Assembly: GCA_964059195.1 (NCBI GenBank)
Contig: CAXKWD010000008.1
Coordinates: 47,720,502-47,784,501, forward strand
Direction of reading: 5' to 3'
Origin: Ectobius pallidus
Taxonomy: Eukaryota; Arthropoda; Insecta; Blattodea; Ectobiidae
Length of the DNA: 64,000 bases
Shown: positions 33,275 through 45,989 of the stretch, piece after piece
How positions within the stretch are numbered: position 1 is the stretch's first letter
How the letters are laid out: every line of letters begins with the position of its first letter
The notes under the pieces: model-generated
Databases searched by the model: none
What the model was told of the DNA's origin: nothing
The model's input: the letters and a program-made list of their open reading frames with translations, nothing else
Program-made: the position numbers and the translations under genes

Positions 33275-33879
33275 CTGTAACATAAACAACAACAAGATAT
33301 GAATATTCACTTGAAAAAGCAACATGGAGCCTTTATGGGATGAACAGATTAAATAAGAGCTTGCAATAACATATTAGACTAATAATTTGTTTTTATAACA
33401 GATGTTTAAATATGTTTTTGTTAATTATACTCCTGGTCTCAAGTAGTAGCTTATTTGGGAGTGTCTCATGAAGAATTATATATTTTAAATGTAAAATAAA
33501 TAAATAAATCAATAAATAATTTAGCTTGTTTGTTTACCCTTGTCCATGATGTTGATAATTCTGACTCGTGATTGATGATAGCCAATCATCTACTGGCATA
33601 ATCATTGTCTGATTAATTGCTCTAAAAATATGAAGCAAAGCGAAACTGGGTAGAAGTAGTATAACTGTGCAGAATTAAACGTGTTTTTTTCCTTTACCAA
33701 GTAGCCAACTTTTCTCAGATAAAACAAAAATTGTCCATGAACTTTAACTGTGATAAGTACTTGATCCATACTATTCTAAGTTTTTCACATCAGTCAAAAA
33801 GAATTAGGAATAAATTTTCCCTTTGCTGTTTTCAATAAAGCTGGAACTTTTCATACAAATTAAATATAAAGATCAAGGC

Positions 33880-34266
33880 TATGTGTACACATGTTACAGA
33901 ACTTTTAGTTGACATTGTTATGGCCAATGAGTTTAAATGCAAAACTGTTGAATATGCAAACCGAAACTTTTTTAATGATCTGATAGAAAAAGCTGTGCAA
34001 GTACAAACAGACATTCTGGAGGTGGATATTATCGTTCTCGGTGATTTTAATGCCAGGATTGGTAGAGAAAATGTATCTCTTGTAGGAGGTGGGAATGAGG
34101 AGGAAGACTTACGTGGTGGTCAACGAAATAGTAAAGATCGAACCGTTCATGCAGGGGGAAGGCAGCTACTCTCTTTTTGTGATGATTTTTTTCATTAGAA
34201 ATCTTGAACGGAAAATATGCTCATGATCTAGAAGGGGAACTCATTTATATATATATATATATATAT
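33880..34266 (+). pseudogene. LINE remnant, endonuclease part (left of an inserted transposon)
   Basis: The frame reads VDIIVLGDFNARIGRENVSL, the GDFNARIG motif of APE-type LINE endonucleases. It runs to GELIY at 34248, where an AT tract and a DNA transposon interrupt it. The sequence resumes on the far side as ENGGRVIDF (37586). The 5' part is missing. Confidence 0.78.
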
Positions 34267-37200
34267 CGTCGCTTAAGAAACAATACCGCGTAACTAACAA
34301 AACACAAATTTTACAGGAGAAGCAAAAAACTGTTTATTTTTGCTTTTAGGCGTCGCACAGTGCTTACATTTTCAAGATAATGAACAAAACGTATTTCTAA
34401 TTATATGTTGGCAACACTGTGGCGAATTTTAGTTTTTTGGCACCGTGGCGCTAGTTACGCGGTATTGCACTCTCAATTATTTTACGAAAATGTCAGTTAC
34501 GCGGAATTAAATATTTTTATTTCAGAATAAAAGAAGCATTTTTTTAAGAAAAAATACTTTATTTGAGTAATATAATAATAATATAGTAATTGTTGATCAA
34601 ATTATTTTTCTTTATATATTTTATACTGAAATAATCCTACTCTAATGTGAACAAATCAAGTATACATGGCACAAATACAGTTTGCTGATACAGTTTTTGT
34701 ATTGAAGTTACAAATTGGAAATAAAGAATTTTATCATATTACTAACGGCAAAATAATAACATACTGGAAAGCCAGAAGGCTAATGACAATTGTTCAATAG
34801 CCTGAGCAATAGATTAAATAAATAAACAATAACAACCTTGATGCTATGATCTACAAATGAGGAATTGTTCACTGGATAGGTGGAAATCATGAGGAAATAA
34901 TTTCTTTAGTTGCTATAAGTGATCCCACTTAGACTTCTTGATCTTCAGACGCTCCATGTAGAGCCTGGAGAATTCTTCTTCCTTGAGAGTCTTAGGCCGC
35001 TTAGGCAACTCCTGAAAATCTTCAGTATAGTCCAGATTATAATGTATGACACCCTTAGGTTCATATTTTATTACTCTTAAATAAAATACCGTAGGGCATT
35101 TGGTTTCCGTTCAGGGCGAATGGAAAAATAAATCCAGAGCTTATTGTCACTGTATTCTATGAAGAATGTGTGATCACTGATCGCGATAAGTAGTCTTGTA
35201 TGGAAATGACTTTTTTCTTTCTTCTCTTGTCACAGTTGGATATTGACTAGGGAGGAATATTTCTTTAGATTTTGGCCTGCATTTTGTGACACTCATCACT
35301 GAATCACACTTCATTAGGGTATGACCCTTTTCCAAAAACTTCTTGAAAACAGTAATGTTTGTTTTCATTGTGAATTTCAGCAAAGCTTTCCACAATACTG
35401 CGTTCCTATTTTGATATGTGCAGCCGTTGGAATATAAAATTATGGGCACATTACTTTCTTCAATGCGTCAATAACACAAGTGGAAAATGTTGATACTACT
35501 TGCTCAGCTTCACTTTCATCGAACCAGTAGCAGATTACATCATTATCAGCCAATTCATACATTGCAATATTATGGACTGCCAATTTAGTTTTGTAATATA
35601 TTCCATTGGCTTGCTACCTTTACAGCCTGCGAGTCCATCGTAAAGAATCTACATGTGCCTGATTCGGCCGCTGCCTTATCTTTTGTATTCCCCTCCCGAT
35701 CCTTTCCTTTTTGATAACCATACTCATTTACATTGCCGGTTGGATATCCAACACATAAGTCGCAGTCGTCCTTTTTGGGCCTATATTCGTCCTACATTCA
35801 TGTCTGATAAAATATCAAATGTGTGTCTACTTATTGTCCCCTTTCTCAATTCTTTACATTTTTTTCTTTGTGTAGGTGATACAGTTGGCTTATAGAATTT
35901 ATTCTTGGCTCCAGATAGAGTTAGTAGACATTTCCATACAGTAATGCCATGACAATTTTGGGAGGTTTTCTAGAAATGCCCTAACAAATGTCTTATCTAG
36001 TCCCCGAAAAATTCACCTTCATCCGTTCCTCACTTTCTGTATAATTTCCCGAAGAAGTCCCTGAAGAATGATGCTCATAACTTAGGTCATCTGTCATATA
36101 CGCCATACTGGGAAAGAACAGTGGATGTGTCTGCAAAAGAAAATCGCGATAATAATCATAAATTTAATTCAAAATACGTTAACTTTTCTTTTGTTATTAT
36201 TGCTTTTAAAATTATTTTTCCTTTTATATCAAGTCAAACCACTCACAGAAGGTCCTTCACAAATATTTTCTTCAATCATAGGTAGGGTCTCTGCCTTGCT
36301 TCCCTCTAGTACACATAGAGATTAATCTGCGATGAATATATAAAAAATGCTAATAGCATAATCGTGGATAATTTTAAATTAAAACAGGCTTTGTAATACA
36401 AAAGTATGAACTATAGATACCGGTTTTAATATTTGTTCATATGAATCACAAGTTATATCTCATATTACAATTTCCGGTGGCCTCCTTGTTTTAAAGTTCC
36501 GGTATTGTTGGCAGGTTATTTGGGTGTAATAAAATAAATTACAAAACACACTGTCTTCAGATATCAATATGTTCGATTCCTCTTCCTCATCTTCATTTAC
36601 ACAAACTGTCTTCTTTATGCTTTCTTCTGGTGCACCAACCGGTGAAGATATCCCCGGCAGTTTCTTCTACTAATGAAATACTTTATTTTGAAATATAGCC
36701 TTTAAAAAATATACCAATCTTAATTAATATTCATGATTTTCTGAGCCAGAAGATTCTCGAGAAAACTATTTTTTAATAAAAATGTCTGACATCAGTTATT
36801 CGAAAACTTATATTGTACTCATATAGGCTACTTACTTCGTTTTATCCTGATATGATTTCTAAAATTACTGAAAATAAATCCTAATTGTGAAATTATTTCT
36901 TCTTCAGTAAATAATCCATCTACAACTTCTTCAAGCAGATCCATATCATCTACAGGACTGGATGGTGTACCTGTGTGTTTGGCACGATTTGGTGCAATCT
37001 GTTTCAATACAAGATGAAAAAAAATAAAAAATAAAAAAATTCGTGTTAATTACAAGAAAATGTGTAAAATCGATTCACACAAAACATTTTAAATAGCACA
37101 TACCATGTAATGTAGGCTACCTTCTATCGTCAGAATAGATCTTATCTCATACTATGAAATACTTCTTCTCTCATCTTGAGGTAAAAGTAAACTGACAGCA

Positions 37201-37583
37201 GCCTAATAATGTTTAATCCACAGGTGCACAAACGGAAATGGGTGAGCCCAAATAAAAATCCGAGGGTTATATGTCACCTTGTGTTGCATTAGTAAACTAA
37301 GTTGAACCGTGCGCCGTATACGACAGATAGGCGGTGTTACATAAAGTTTTCAATGAAATCAGATACGCGGTGTTGTAAACTGGTTCAGTTACGCGGTATT
37401 TCAGAATTTTCTATGTTGCTTCAGATATGCGGTATTGTGTATGCCTCTTTTGCAAGGTCATGACACAAAATTTCATCTTGAAAGATATTTCATCATAAGC
37501 GCGCTTTTTTAGTGATGCCAACAGTATAAAAATGTCATTTTCACCAAAAGTGTCAGTTACGCGGTATTGTTTCTTAAGCGACG
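34267..37583 (-). mobile_element. DNA transposon of unassigned superfamily, 3.3 kb, with subterminal repeats
   Basis: Perfect inverted ends start CGTCGCTTAAGAAACAATAC and run on through CGCGTAACT (34267-34295 and 37555-37583). ATAT flanks the right end and an expanded AT tract the left. Variants of GTTACGCGGTATT occur at about 34282, 34454 and 34496 on the left, and 37326, 37360, 37388, 37423 and 37556 on the right. Such clusters are typical transposase binding sites. The insertion splits a LINE frame precisely. The coding part is decayed. Confidence 0.88.
34920..35570 (-). pseudogene. Putative transposase C-terminal half, degenerate
   Basis: The minus strand reads AVHNIAMYELADNDVICYWF, then ILYSNGCTYQNRNAVL, KFLEKGHTLMKCDSVMS and IFLPSQYPTVTREERKK. 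After a stop it continues YLRVIKYEPKGVIHYNLDY and ERLKIKKSKWDHL. I know this arrangement only from uncharacterised animal proteins. The S-x-G-C..QNRN and GHT-x-M-x-x-DS motifs look like RNase H-fold transposase strands, but the expected Asp and Glu are Asn and Lys here. Stops show that it is dead. Confidence 0.55.
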
Positions 37584-37585
37584 AT

Positions 37586-40250
37586 ATGAAAATGGTGGAA
37601 GAGTGATTGATTTTATTTGGTAAGTCAAGGTTTAATAGAGAAAATCAGGGATTTTTGGGTTGGGGACCGCTTGGAACCACATTATTGTCCTTTAGTATTG
37701 GATCTAGATGTAGGAAACAGACCTGATATACATACTGACGAGGGGGCAGGACGGTTGGAGGGGAAGGTGGTATGTAGATTGGGTGGCGGCCGGATAAAGC
37801 AGAAATGTTTCTTAATGCTTTAAGAGACGAGCTAAGGGTGAAAACATCAAAACGGTGGAACTTCTGACGGAAGCAATAATTAAAGCTGCTGCAGGGATGA
37901 AATTCCGAACAAACAAGAAGAATAGGCAGTCAGTGGGATGGTATGATCAGGACTGTAGAATCGCAAAGAAACAAGCAATAGTAGCCTTGGGCCTTGAAAC
38001 AGTTTAGATGGGAGAATACTGAAGATCGAAGGAAGGTATATACTCATGCTAGAAAAGAATAAAAAGTAATTATAAGGGAGAAAAGAAATAATTGGCAAGA
38101 CAAAATGGTTAAAGAAATTTGAGAGGTCGCTTCGAGGGGAGATAACGCTATGGTTTGGCGATTGGTTAAAGATATAAAGGGTAATCATCAGACAATTCAT
38201 GAAATATTTCCGGGAAAATGGCTTGAACATTTTATAGGAGTTTTCAGTGGCGGGAAAAACAATTGCGATTCAAAGGCGGGAGTGGCTGGTAGTACTAATG
38301 CTAGATGAAGATATTACTATACAGGAGGTCATAAGGGCAATTAAAAGGTTGAAAAGTGGGAAAGCTCCAGGTTCGGATGGGTTACCGCCTGAAGTATTTA
38401 AAGCTGCTGCAAGTGTTAATGAGTTTGGTTTGGTGTTGCTCAAGATTTTCAAGAAAACGTTTCATGGTGGGAATTATCCTCAGTGTTGGGGCAAGGGAAA
38501 TATTTAGTCCATTTATAAGGGGAATGGACCAAAAAGAATTCTGGACAATTATAGGGGAGTCACTCTGTTACCAATTATGGAGAAAATATATTGCAGAATA
38601 CTGCATAGCAGAATAAAGGTCTGGGCAACGGAATTTAGTAAAATTTCAAAATTTCAATTTGGCTTTAGAGAAGGACATAGTACCATAGATGGGGTATTTA
38701 TTCTGGACACATTATGTGGGAGACAAATATCACTGAAACATGGAAAACTGCACTGTGTGTTTGTAGATCTGCATAAGGTGTTTGACTCAATTAATCGTGA
38801 GGCATTATGACATAAATTGTGGGTGAAAGGGATGTCGGGGAAAGATGATTGTAGAATTGGAGGCGATTTATAAAAATGTGGAATTCTGTGTAAAGTACGA
38901 CAGTACAAGGATATCAGAGAGTTTTGTCAACGAGATGGGGGTGAGGCAGGGTTGTATTTTGTCTCCTTTATTATTTAATACGTTTATATACGATATTGTT
39001 GATGTAATGGGACAGATACATATGGGAGCACCTGAAGTGGGGAATGTACAAGTTCCTGCACTTTTATACGTGGGTGACATGATGTTATGTTCAATGACGA
39101 TTAACGGAACAGGGACTAGACTGGCTTCAAACTTACTGTGAGGAGTAGTCACTTACCATTAATACAAAATGACTAAGATTATGACCTTTAAGAATGGATC
39201 GGTTTATAGCAGGGAAGAGACATAGACGTATGCGGGACAATCTTTGGATAAATTGAAGAACTTCATGTATTTAGGATTGGCGCTTACTATGAACGGACAA
39301 TGGGCAAAGCACATTAAGGTGACAAAACATACAGCGGGACTGAAAGCAGCAGAGTCTCTTTGGATACGTAGCAAAATTTCAGACATGCCACTAGGTGTTA
39401 TGGAAACTCTGTATGGGACAATAGTGAGATCGACAATGACTTATGGGGCTGAGAAAAAGGTAATCTAGATCAGGTCAGGAGGTGTTTTTTTAAAGGGATT
39501 TTGGGGGTAGGGAGGGGCACTGCAAACTGTGGCAATATGAGAGTTTGGAGTGCATAGTGAGACTAGAGTGTAAAATTAAGGAGGTGAAATATTGGTTACA
39601 ACTTATGCTGGGGGATCAGTTTCTAATTTGAGCAATATGTTATCAAGAACAGCTAAGGATAGGAGGAAATATGTGGGCTTCCAAATTAAGAAAGGAATTA
39701 GAAACAATTGGGATGGGATACGTTTAGATGGATGGGCAGGGAAATAGGAGAAATATGTGGAGGAAGGTTAAGAACCGTTTGAAGGATACTGATAGACAAC
39801 AGAGAAATGCGCAACATAAGAATATGGTTTCACTTGAATTACAATCGTGGTTAAAATTGGAGTGGGGGAAGGAGCAGTAGGCCTACAAAGGAAAAGGACC
39901 CAAAGTCAGTAAACTGGGACTCGCTTGGATTAGACTCGGTGTGTGGTGAATGATTAAGACCACAGATGAAAATGGAATGAGAGTTTGTCCCATATGCAAG
40001 AGGGAAGAATCATGGTTTCATATTGTGACGGTTGGAAAACTGGAGGGAAAAATATCTACCAGTATCTTTTATGGAATCAAATAGGGAGCAACGAAATTGT
40101 TTGGAGTTACTGATGGACAAAAACATTCAGGAAAGCATTGGGAAGCTTTTAATGAAGGCGAGACAGCTCAGGTTTGAGAAAGTGGCAAATTGGAGAGCAG
40201 GTGTGGAGGGTGAGGAATAGACTTTGTTTGTGTTATTTTGTATTTTATAT
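37586..40250 (+). pseudogene. LINE remnant, RT and C-terminus (right of the inserted transposon)
   Basis: This continues the element at 33880. RT pieces are seen in several frames: KRLKSGKAPGSDGLPPEVFK, YRGVTLLPIMEKIYCRILH, FGFREGHSTIDGVF, GVRQGCILSPLLFN and YVGDMMLCS (a degraded YADD). MYLGLALTMNGQW and a zinc-knuckle-like CPICKREESWFHIV follow. Many stops and frame changes are present. The layout is that of an I/R1/Jockey-type ORF2. Confidence 0.83.
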
Positions 40251-41010
40251 TATTTGATCTATTTCTTTTTTGTTGTGTTTTGCATAAACATGTATGGTCC
40301 ATGCGGACTCATGTGACTGTTTGCATTAGAATTTGTAAAAAGCTAATTACTGTAATAAACACTTACACTACACTACTAAAACTGTTGAACAAGGTTATAA
40401 ATGGGTAAAATATCGCATCAACATTTTTGTTGCACAACTAGGCTATCAAATAGGACTGTGAACACCATCAATAATTTGTTGCAGCACTAGCAGACTGAAT
40501 GAATGTGGCGGCCGCATGATACTTTACTAATCCTCATTTCAATATACTAATAGTGCAGTTGTAAGGCTTTAGTTGGCAACCCTTGTTCCAAAGTTCACTT
40601 GAAGTCTGGTGTACTTCCTGTAAGCCAGGAACATGCTGAGTCGGACTCCATGGATGTGGAGAATAGCAAGAGGAATGAATTAGTTAGAGTTATGTTGGAA
40701 GTGGTAGTGACAGCCATGTAGATGGGCTGTGTGTGTTAGCAGCAATGTAGCTGAAAGTGTATATTTTACCATGTTTATAAGAAGTGTAGATATATGTATA
40801 TGTTCAACTATCTAGCGGGAGTAGTTATAAATGGGTGTAGAATAGGTAAAGAGTGATGTATTTATGTATTAGTATTAGCACCCTAATAGTCATGGGGGTG
40901 CTAAAAGATCAAACAAGGGGGGCACACAGGATTTATCATGAGGACGATGGTCAGCAGGGCAGAACATCACGACGTCATGCGAGTGGAGGCTGAGGGGAAG
41001 ACCCCGAAAA
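40250..41010. other. Intron stretch with one small hairpin
   Basis: No coding signal. TTAGCACCC and GGGTGCTAA at about 40876-40905 form a perfect 9-bp stem around TAATAGTCATGGG; its role is unknown. Confidence 0.4.
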
Positions 41011-41013
41011 CCG

Positions 41014-41434
41014 GTGGTGAGAGACCGGAGGACGAGTGGCAGGACTCACCCAGGACGGGAAGAGCCCCTGGACACTTCAATTTGGGAGCCAGAAGATGAT
41101 CTGCTGCTTAGTACTTGGAGGAATCGACCAACATTGACCTCGGTTGAGGGTTTAGAGAGTGGAGTACGTGAGGATGTACCAGAACCACCCACCGAAGCAG
41201 AGAACAGGTGGTCGCCAGTCAGAGAAGCGCGCAGTCCATTGGAAAGAGATACCACAGGACCTGAGGAAGTTTGAGGGAGAGGAGCCAAGGCCGGCGACTC
41301 CAGAGGCAGCCGCGGTATCCAGATATGACCTAAGACCCAGGGCGCAGACAGTGAGAGAAGAAAATTCCATCCTGGTGGTAAGTGAGGCCGCTACGTCCAG
41401 GTATGATCTGAGACCCAGGAGGGCGAGTCAATGA
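41014..41434 (+). other. Overlapping ORFs with two RYDLRPR motifs, unassigned
   Basis: A G+C-rich island within AT-rich sequence. The frame at 41159-41434 ends with two copies of SRYDLRPR, and the overlapping frame at 41014-41274 is acidic. YNLRPR-like endings occur in LTR-retrotransposon polyproteins, but no integrase or RT lies upstream. A 5' region of the Penelope-like relic that follows is another option. Confidence 0.3.
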
Positions 41435-41759
41435 AACATTTTTTTCTGTTGTAATTCATATTTTTTTTGTGTGTGAACATTTTTTTTTTATTTGCAAGAA
41501 GATATTTGGTTTTTTTTTATATATATAGTGCAAAAGAAATTTAAAAGGGACATAATAGTGCAGAAGATAGACTAAATTCTAGAAAAAGATTGTAAATTTA
41601 TTAAGTGTTTTTTTTAATATGTATTTTATTGTAAGCAGGTAAGTTCAGTAAGGGTTTATTTGCTGATTTATCTTTTGTCTTGTGATGGCGATGATAATGA
41701 AACATAGATTGGTAATTGGTAATATATGTGGAAATGCTGGGAAGAGCAGGCAATCTCGG

Positions 41760-42480
41760 TAATGGTGTTCTATTCATTAACTAAAGCCTAGTGTATAAAT
41801 TGATCAGAGATTAATAACGATGTGTATGCTGAGATATACCTGTATTTGACGTGTTTCATAACACCAAGTTAATTGATGAGTGGTTTAAGAATGATTTTGT
41901 TTATAATGATATTTTGTTAGAAATTTGAGATTTGGATGTTCAGTTCACATTCTGCCGAATAGTGTGGGGTATTTGAGAACCAAAAAACAATTCACAGGTC
42001 TAAGCCAGCATTTAATAGAGACTGGTCATAGTTTGGGTGAAATGAATATAGTCACGATAGAACGGGATAAGGTAAGGAGGAAAATTTATGAAGCCCAGAA
42101 AATTGTAGAACTCAGGGAAAACAGCCTTAATAGGTATGAAGGGAATTAGGGGGAATGAGTGGCTGCAATTAATTAGAAATGATATGCATAATAATACCTC
42201 TGTAATTTTTCCCCCCACCGTGGGATTGGCGGACCTGGCAAGGGATTTCGATATCCCGGAGGCTTGGATATCAAAGTAGGGTCGAGTTATAGATTTTGGC
42301 GATCAGATTATGCACAATCCAAGTGGCAGTGACTGATGTTATTTATATATGGGAGTATCGGGCCATAGTTTAGTTATCAGTTTTTATTCACCTGAAGAAG
42401 ACCCACAGGAGGGTTGAAATGATGTGTCAAACTTTTGAAGTGTTGAGATCCATTGTAAATGTGTTCTTTTTATTGTTTCA
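41760..42480 (+). pseudogene. Second Penelope-like relic (GIY-YIG tail and hammerhead-like block)
   Basis: KKQFTGLSQHLIETGHSLGE and IERDKVRRKIYEAQKIVELR match the C-terminal half of the GIY-YIG region at 23495-24148 (GLSQHMVSLKH, VERDLIKRKICEAVHIA). At 42392 CTGAAGA is followed by an ACCC/GGGT hairpin and GAAA, a degraded version of the hammerhead-like block of the first element. The RT is absent. Confidence 0.72.
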
Positions 42481-42928
42481 ATTAATACTGGCAAATTTAC
42501 ATTATTGTCTGATCTCACATTATTTCACATAGAAATAGTACTTAACAGTTTCCAAAGCACTGGGATACAGGGGGAAAAAACAGCCTTCTGTAAAGCACAA
42601 GCACTAAAGCATATCAAATAGTTAACAAACACATATTAACAACTAACAACAACTTGGCTTCAGTCATTCCACATGTAGCTACGCTGATAATCCCATCATC
42701 GGTCAAACAAGGAAGCTTAGTTCACAACTGTCTACATTCATCCACTCTTCAACATTCTTGTGCTTCATAATAGTGAGCTTGCTCTGTCTCTCTCTTCCTT
42801 ACACTCCCTGCAAGGTTCAACTATTTGGGAATTATGCTAGGCTCGTAAGATCTGGTAAAATTTTTATGAGATTGTAAGCTAAGTTCAAAAGCTTTCAGAA
42901 ATCCAGTAGTCTGGGTTATATGTGATGT

Positions 42929-42990
42929 AATGTAATGTAATGTAATGTAAAAAAAAAAAAAAAACAAAAAAAAAAAAAAAAAAAAACAAC
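42929..42990. repeat. (TAATG)n microsatellite followed by poly-A
   Basis: Four to five copies of TAATG run into a long A tract with single C interruptions. The join is typical of the tail of a retroposed sequence. Confidence 0.85.
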
Positions 42991-43144
42991 AACAAACAAA
43001 CAAAAACCAAACAAACAAACACACACACTTGACAGATAGTCTGGAAACAGGATGATACTTTGATACTTGTACAAATAGTCATCGAGAGTTTGAGAATATT
43101 TAATAAGAGAAGGTTTCATTGCCGTTAATAACATATTCTCCTAC

Positions 43145-43317
43145 CTTAAGACATGCCATAGTCATCCACAAAGCTCGCTGGGGAAATGTCTGGAGTACTA
43201 TAACTATAATGTTCTTGAGTGTCGTGAATACATCAGGATGTGGATGACAGATTCTTGAGATCAGCTGTGAATAAACTGGCAGAAAGAAGTATGGGGGCAC
43301 ACGAGTTACCAAGGTCT
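43145..43317 (-). CDS. ATR: ATR kinase, exon (FAT domain)
   Basis: This 173-bp exon starts after CTTTCAG with two bases completing a Glu codon and ends in phase 0 before GTAGGA. It reads YSQLISRICHPHPDVFTTLK and LQTFPQRALWMTMACLK. Vertebrate ATR has FSQLISRICHSHDEVFVVL and AYPQQAMWMMTAVSK at this place. This match first identified the gene. Confidence 0.94.
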
Positions 43318-43380
43318 CTGAAAGTGCAAGCAAATGAAATACAAAAATAAGTTTCCCATGCATTTTAAGTATAATTTCTA

Positions 43381-44279
43381 CAAGGTGCAGCAACATAACT
43401 TCCTTTTTTGAAATGCGCGCCATTCAGGCTGTAGGGGTCATTGCAGGGCGGAAGTGGTTTCATTTGACTGGCGTGGTTATAAAGTTTTGTTTCCTTTAAA
43501 ATGAGTCGCCATCATACGTTGGAACAGTGAGGAGCGTGCCTTTGCCGTCGAGGCCTACTTTTCAAACGGATGTTCTGAGGCCGCAACCCAGCGCGCCTCC
43601 CGAAATTGCTTTAATGTAGCCCCGATGGGCCCTGTCCCGGACCGTAAATCAACTGTTACATGGGTCACTACGTTCAGGCAAACCGCGAGTGTGACAAGAC
43701 GAAGAACTGGAGTCCCTCGGCCCATCAGATCACCTGAGAACATTGAAGCAGTGAGAGCTTCAATCTGGCAGTCCCCATGGCCAATATGTGAACGACTTGA
43801 TGAACTGGACTTAGGGGATATTTGGTTCCTACAGGACAGAGCAACGGCTCACACTTCAAGGGCATCGATGGCTGTTTTGAGGGAACACTTCCCGGAGTGC
43901 CTCATCTCAATACGGGGCGATTTAGAGTGGCCTGTCCGCTCCCCAGATTTGGCCCCATGCGGTTTTATTTTTGTGGGGTTAGTTGAATCCCGCGTTTATG
44001 TCAACCGTCCAAGGACCCTACAAGACCTGAAGGCCAACATCCGGGCAGAAATTGCTAACATACCCGCTGCTGTGCTGGTAACGGTCATGACAAACTCCAA
44101 AAATCGGCTTATTCAGTGTATGGACAATGGGGGCGTCACTTACCTGATATGATTTTCAAAACTGTGTAAAACAAAACTTTAGATATGTACCTACATTATA
44201 AAAAATAAAATAAAAATTTCTGTTTCCTAAAATGGTTTTATTGCGTTTTCAAAAAAGGAAGTTATGTTGTCGCACCCTG
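43381..44279 (+). mobile_element. Mariner-superfamily transposon, 899 bp, internally deleted
   Basis: Inverted ends (CAAGGTGCAGCAACATAAC on the left, CAGGGTGCGACAACATAAC from the right) continue through TTCCTTTTTTGAAA. TA flanks both sides (43379-43380 and 44280-44281). The right end and duplication are intact. Confidence 0.93.
43520..44152 (+). pseudogene. Mariner-type transposase, internally deleted
   Basis: The start (ERAFAVEAYFSNGCSEAATQ) is followed by a frame change into PVPDRKSTVTWVTTFRQTAS. A deletion after SIWQSPWP removes the first catalytic Asp. The rest reads IWFLQDRATAHTSRASMAVL and WPVRSPDLAPCGF. The second Asp (LQDRATAH) is kept, but the third, expected in PCDF, is Gly. Base composition is more G+C-rich than the surroundings. 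Confidence 0.85.
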
Positions 44280-45220
44280 TATATATATAAGAAACTTTGT
44301 CCTGACTTAATAACTGAATGACAGAGAATCAACTTAGAGCCTAAACTATAATAGGTAGAGACTTGGAATTTTGACAGTACCTTCTTTTCATAATGCAAGT
44401 GCACACTAAAAAAGGATTTTGAGTTTTTTTTTTTTTTAAATGCCAAAATTCAAACGATTTTGAGGATACTTAATACCTTTTTAGACAGAATTATCAAATC
44501 CAAATTAAATTCTATGTACAGTTCTCATGACAACAGTGTATTGTTGGCAGTGTTCACAGTTAGCTTTGGAAATAAATGAAACAGGACTTTCACAAATTAG
44601 AGAAGCTATCGACAAAATTCATTGGTGTAAATAAATATTGAAGAATGAAATCAACAAAAATAATGCACAATGTGATGCAGTCACATAACTTTCTCTGCCC
44701 TGGACAGGGCCGCATTTAAGAGTATGACGACTATAGGCTAAAGTCCATTTGCCGCCCCCTCTGTAGTTCATATTTGCTTAATACAGTTGTTTTATACAAT
44801 GAAAGGATGGTGTTCATTGGTGTTTTCATCTTTTTTAAACATAAAGTTAATTTAGTTTAGATAAAACTACAATTTTAATGGTTTACATAATACATTATAA
44901 TATAATCAAAGTAGTTATCTACTTTTTTTTTTACTTACTTCTTTTAAGATTCGTTAAAAAAAGAAATGGGTTTTGAAATTGATTGATTAATTTGTTCTTG
45001 GAGATCAGTGATCACAATTTTAAACATATTTTTATATTCTAATGCTAATGACCATCTTTTGCATAATTGAAGAACTGTGTTCAATTTGAATTAAGTTGTC
45101 CTACACGGTGAAATGAAATTACAAAAAATGTAGTTAATTACTTGTTTATTGTTGTTTAAGTTAAAGTCAAGAGAGTGATTTCTCTATAAAATAGAGAAAA
45201 TGGCTAGTTTAAGACCAGGT

Positions 45221-45885
45221 TCAGTTGTTAAAATGAAATATTGTAAAATTAAGACTGAAAGTTGATTTTTCTTTCTCTAGCGATAGAGTTATAGTTTTTA
45301 ATTGCCTCTGTTTTATTAATGTTGCTACTTTCTTATCTACTAGTTTCTTACTGAAGCCATTCATTTCTGCAGCACTTACAATTTGTAAATATTCATCATC
45401 TGCCTTCTTTGCCTTCATCATCTATGGGTTAAACCAGCGTTTCTCAACCTATGGTCTGCGGACCTCTGGTGGTCCGCGAAGATGGTGCAGATGGTCCGCA
45501 AACATAGGCTAATTAAAAAATATGAAGCGAGTGGAAAGTAAAGAAGTAAAATTTTTTCACACATTTCGTTATAATGACTATAATTAATACCCCAAATATT
45601 AAGAATATAGGCCTTCTTTTAAAAATGGGATGTAAAATTAGGCGTCCGTAAATTTTTTTAGGCATTTTAGAGGTCCTCGGGTTCAAAAAGGTTGAGAAAC
45701 GCTGGGTTAAACTATTGACTACTGCGTGTTTGTGTGGTCTAGGGTTATAACCAAGGGCTTTTATATAATTATCTGTATGTATCTCTGTTATGCTTATACT
45801 GAATTCTAAGTTATTGGTTTGTCCTTTTCTCAAAATATTGAGATCTAGAGAGTTCAGTGTGTTGTTAATTTCTGTTTCCACTGTA
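45221..45885 (-). pseudogene. Penelope-like RT relic interrupted by a hAT MITE
   Basis: Read on the minus strand, 45885-45713 gives NNTLNSLDLNILRKGQTNNL and ALGYNPRPHKHAVVNSLT, and 45421-45221 continues with MMKAKKADDEYLQIVSAAEM. This is the conserved order after the YVDD of Penelope-type RTs (FLDL.I, then YRKP/HP..HK.A). The hAT MITE splits it. At 45990-46095 the plus strand reads LYVNGVFSVINERQIEDALK, the block that should precede it, so part of the element is inverted. Confidence 0.6.
45435..45704. mobile_element. hAT-type MITE with 8-bp duplication
   Basis: The 270-bp element begins CAGCGTTTCTCAACCT and ends with the inverse. GGTTAAAC is duplicated exactly on both sides (45427-45434 and 45705-45712). 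Eight-base duplications and CAG ends define hAT elements. It has no coding capacity. Confidence 0.95.
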
Positions 45886-45989
45886 AAATTGTTTCTAAAG
45901 AGTCTAGTCTTACCATGGGAAAACCTTTATCACCTATTTTAGCCACTCTTTTTTGAGCTATTTTGAGAAAAAAATAAGTCTTTTCCATA

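Noticed and set aside
42821..43134. Phe-rich hydrophobic ORFs suggesting membrane proteins
   Set aside because: They read through a poly-A/poly-T tract on the minus strand.
44700..44770. hAT end (CAGGGCCGCATTTAAG)
   Set aside because: Only one end was visible and no duplication or partner end was found.
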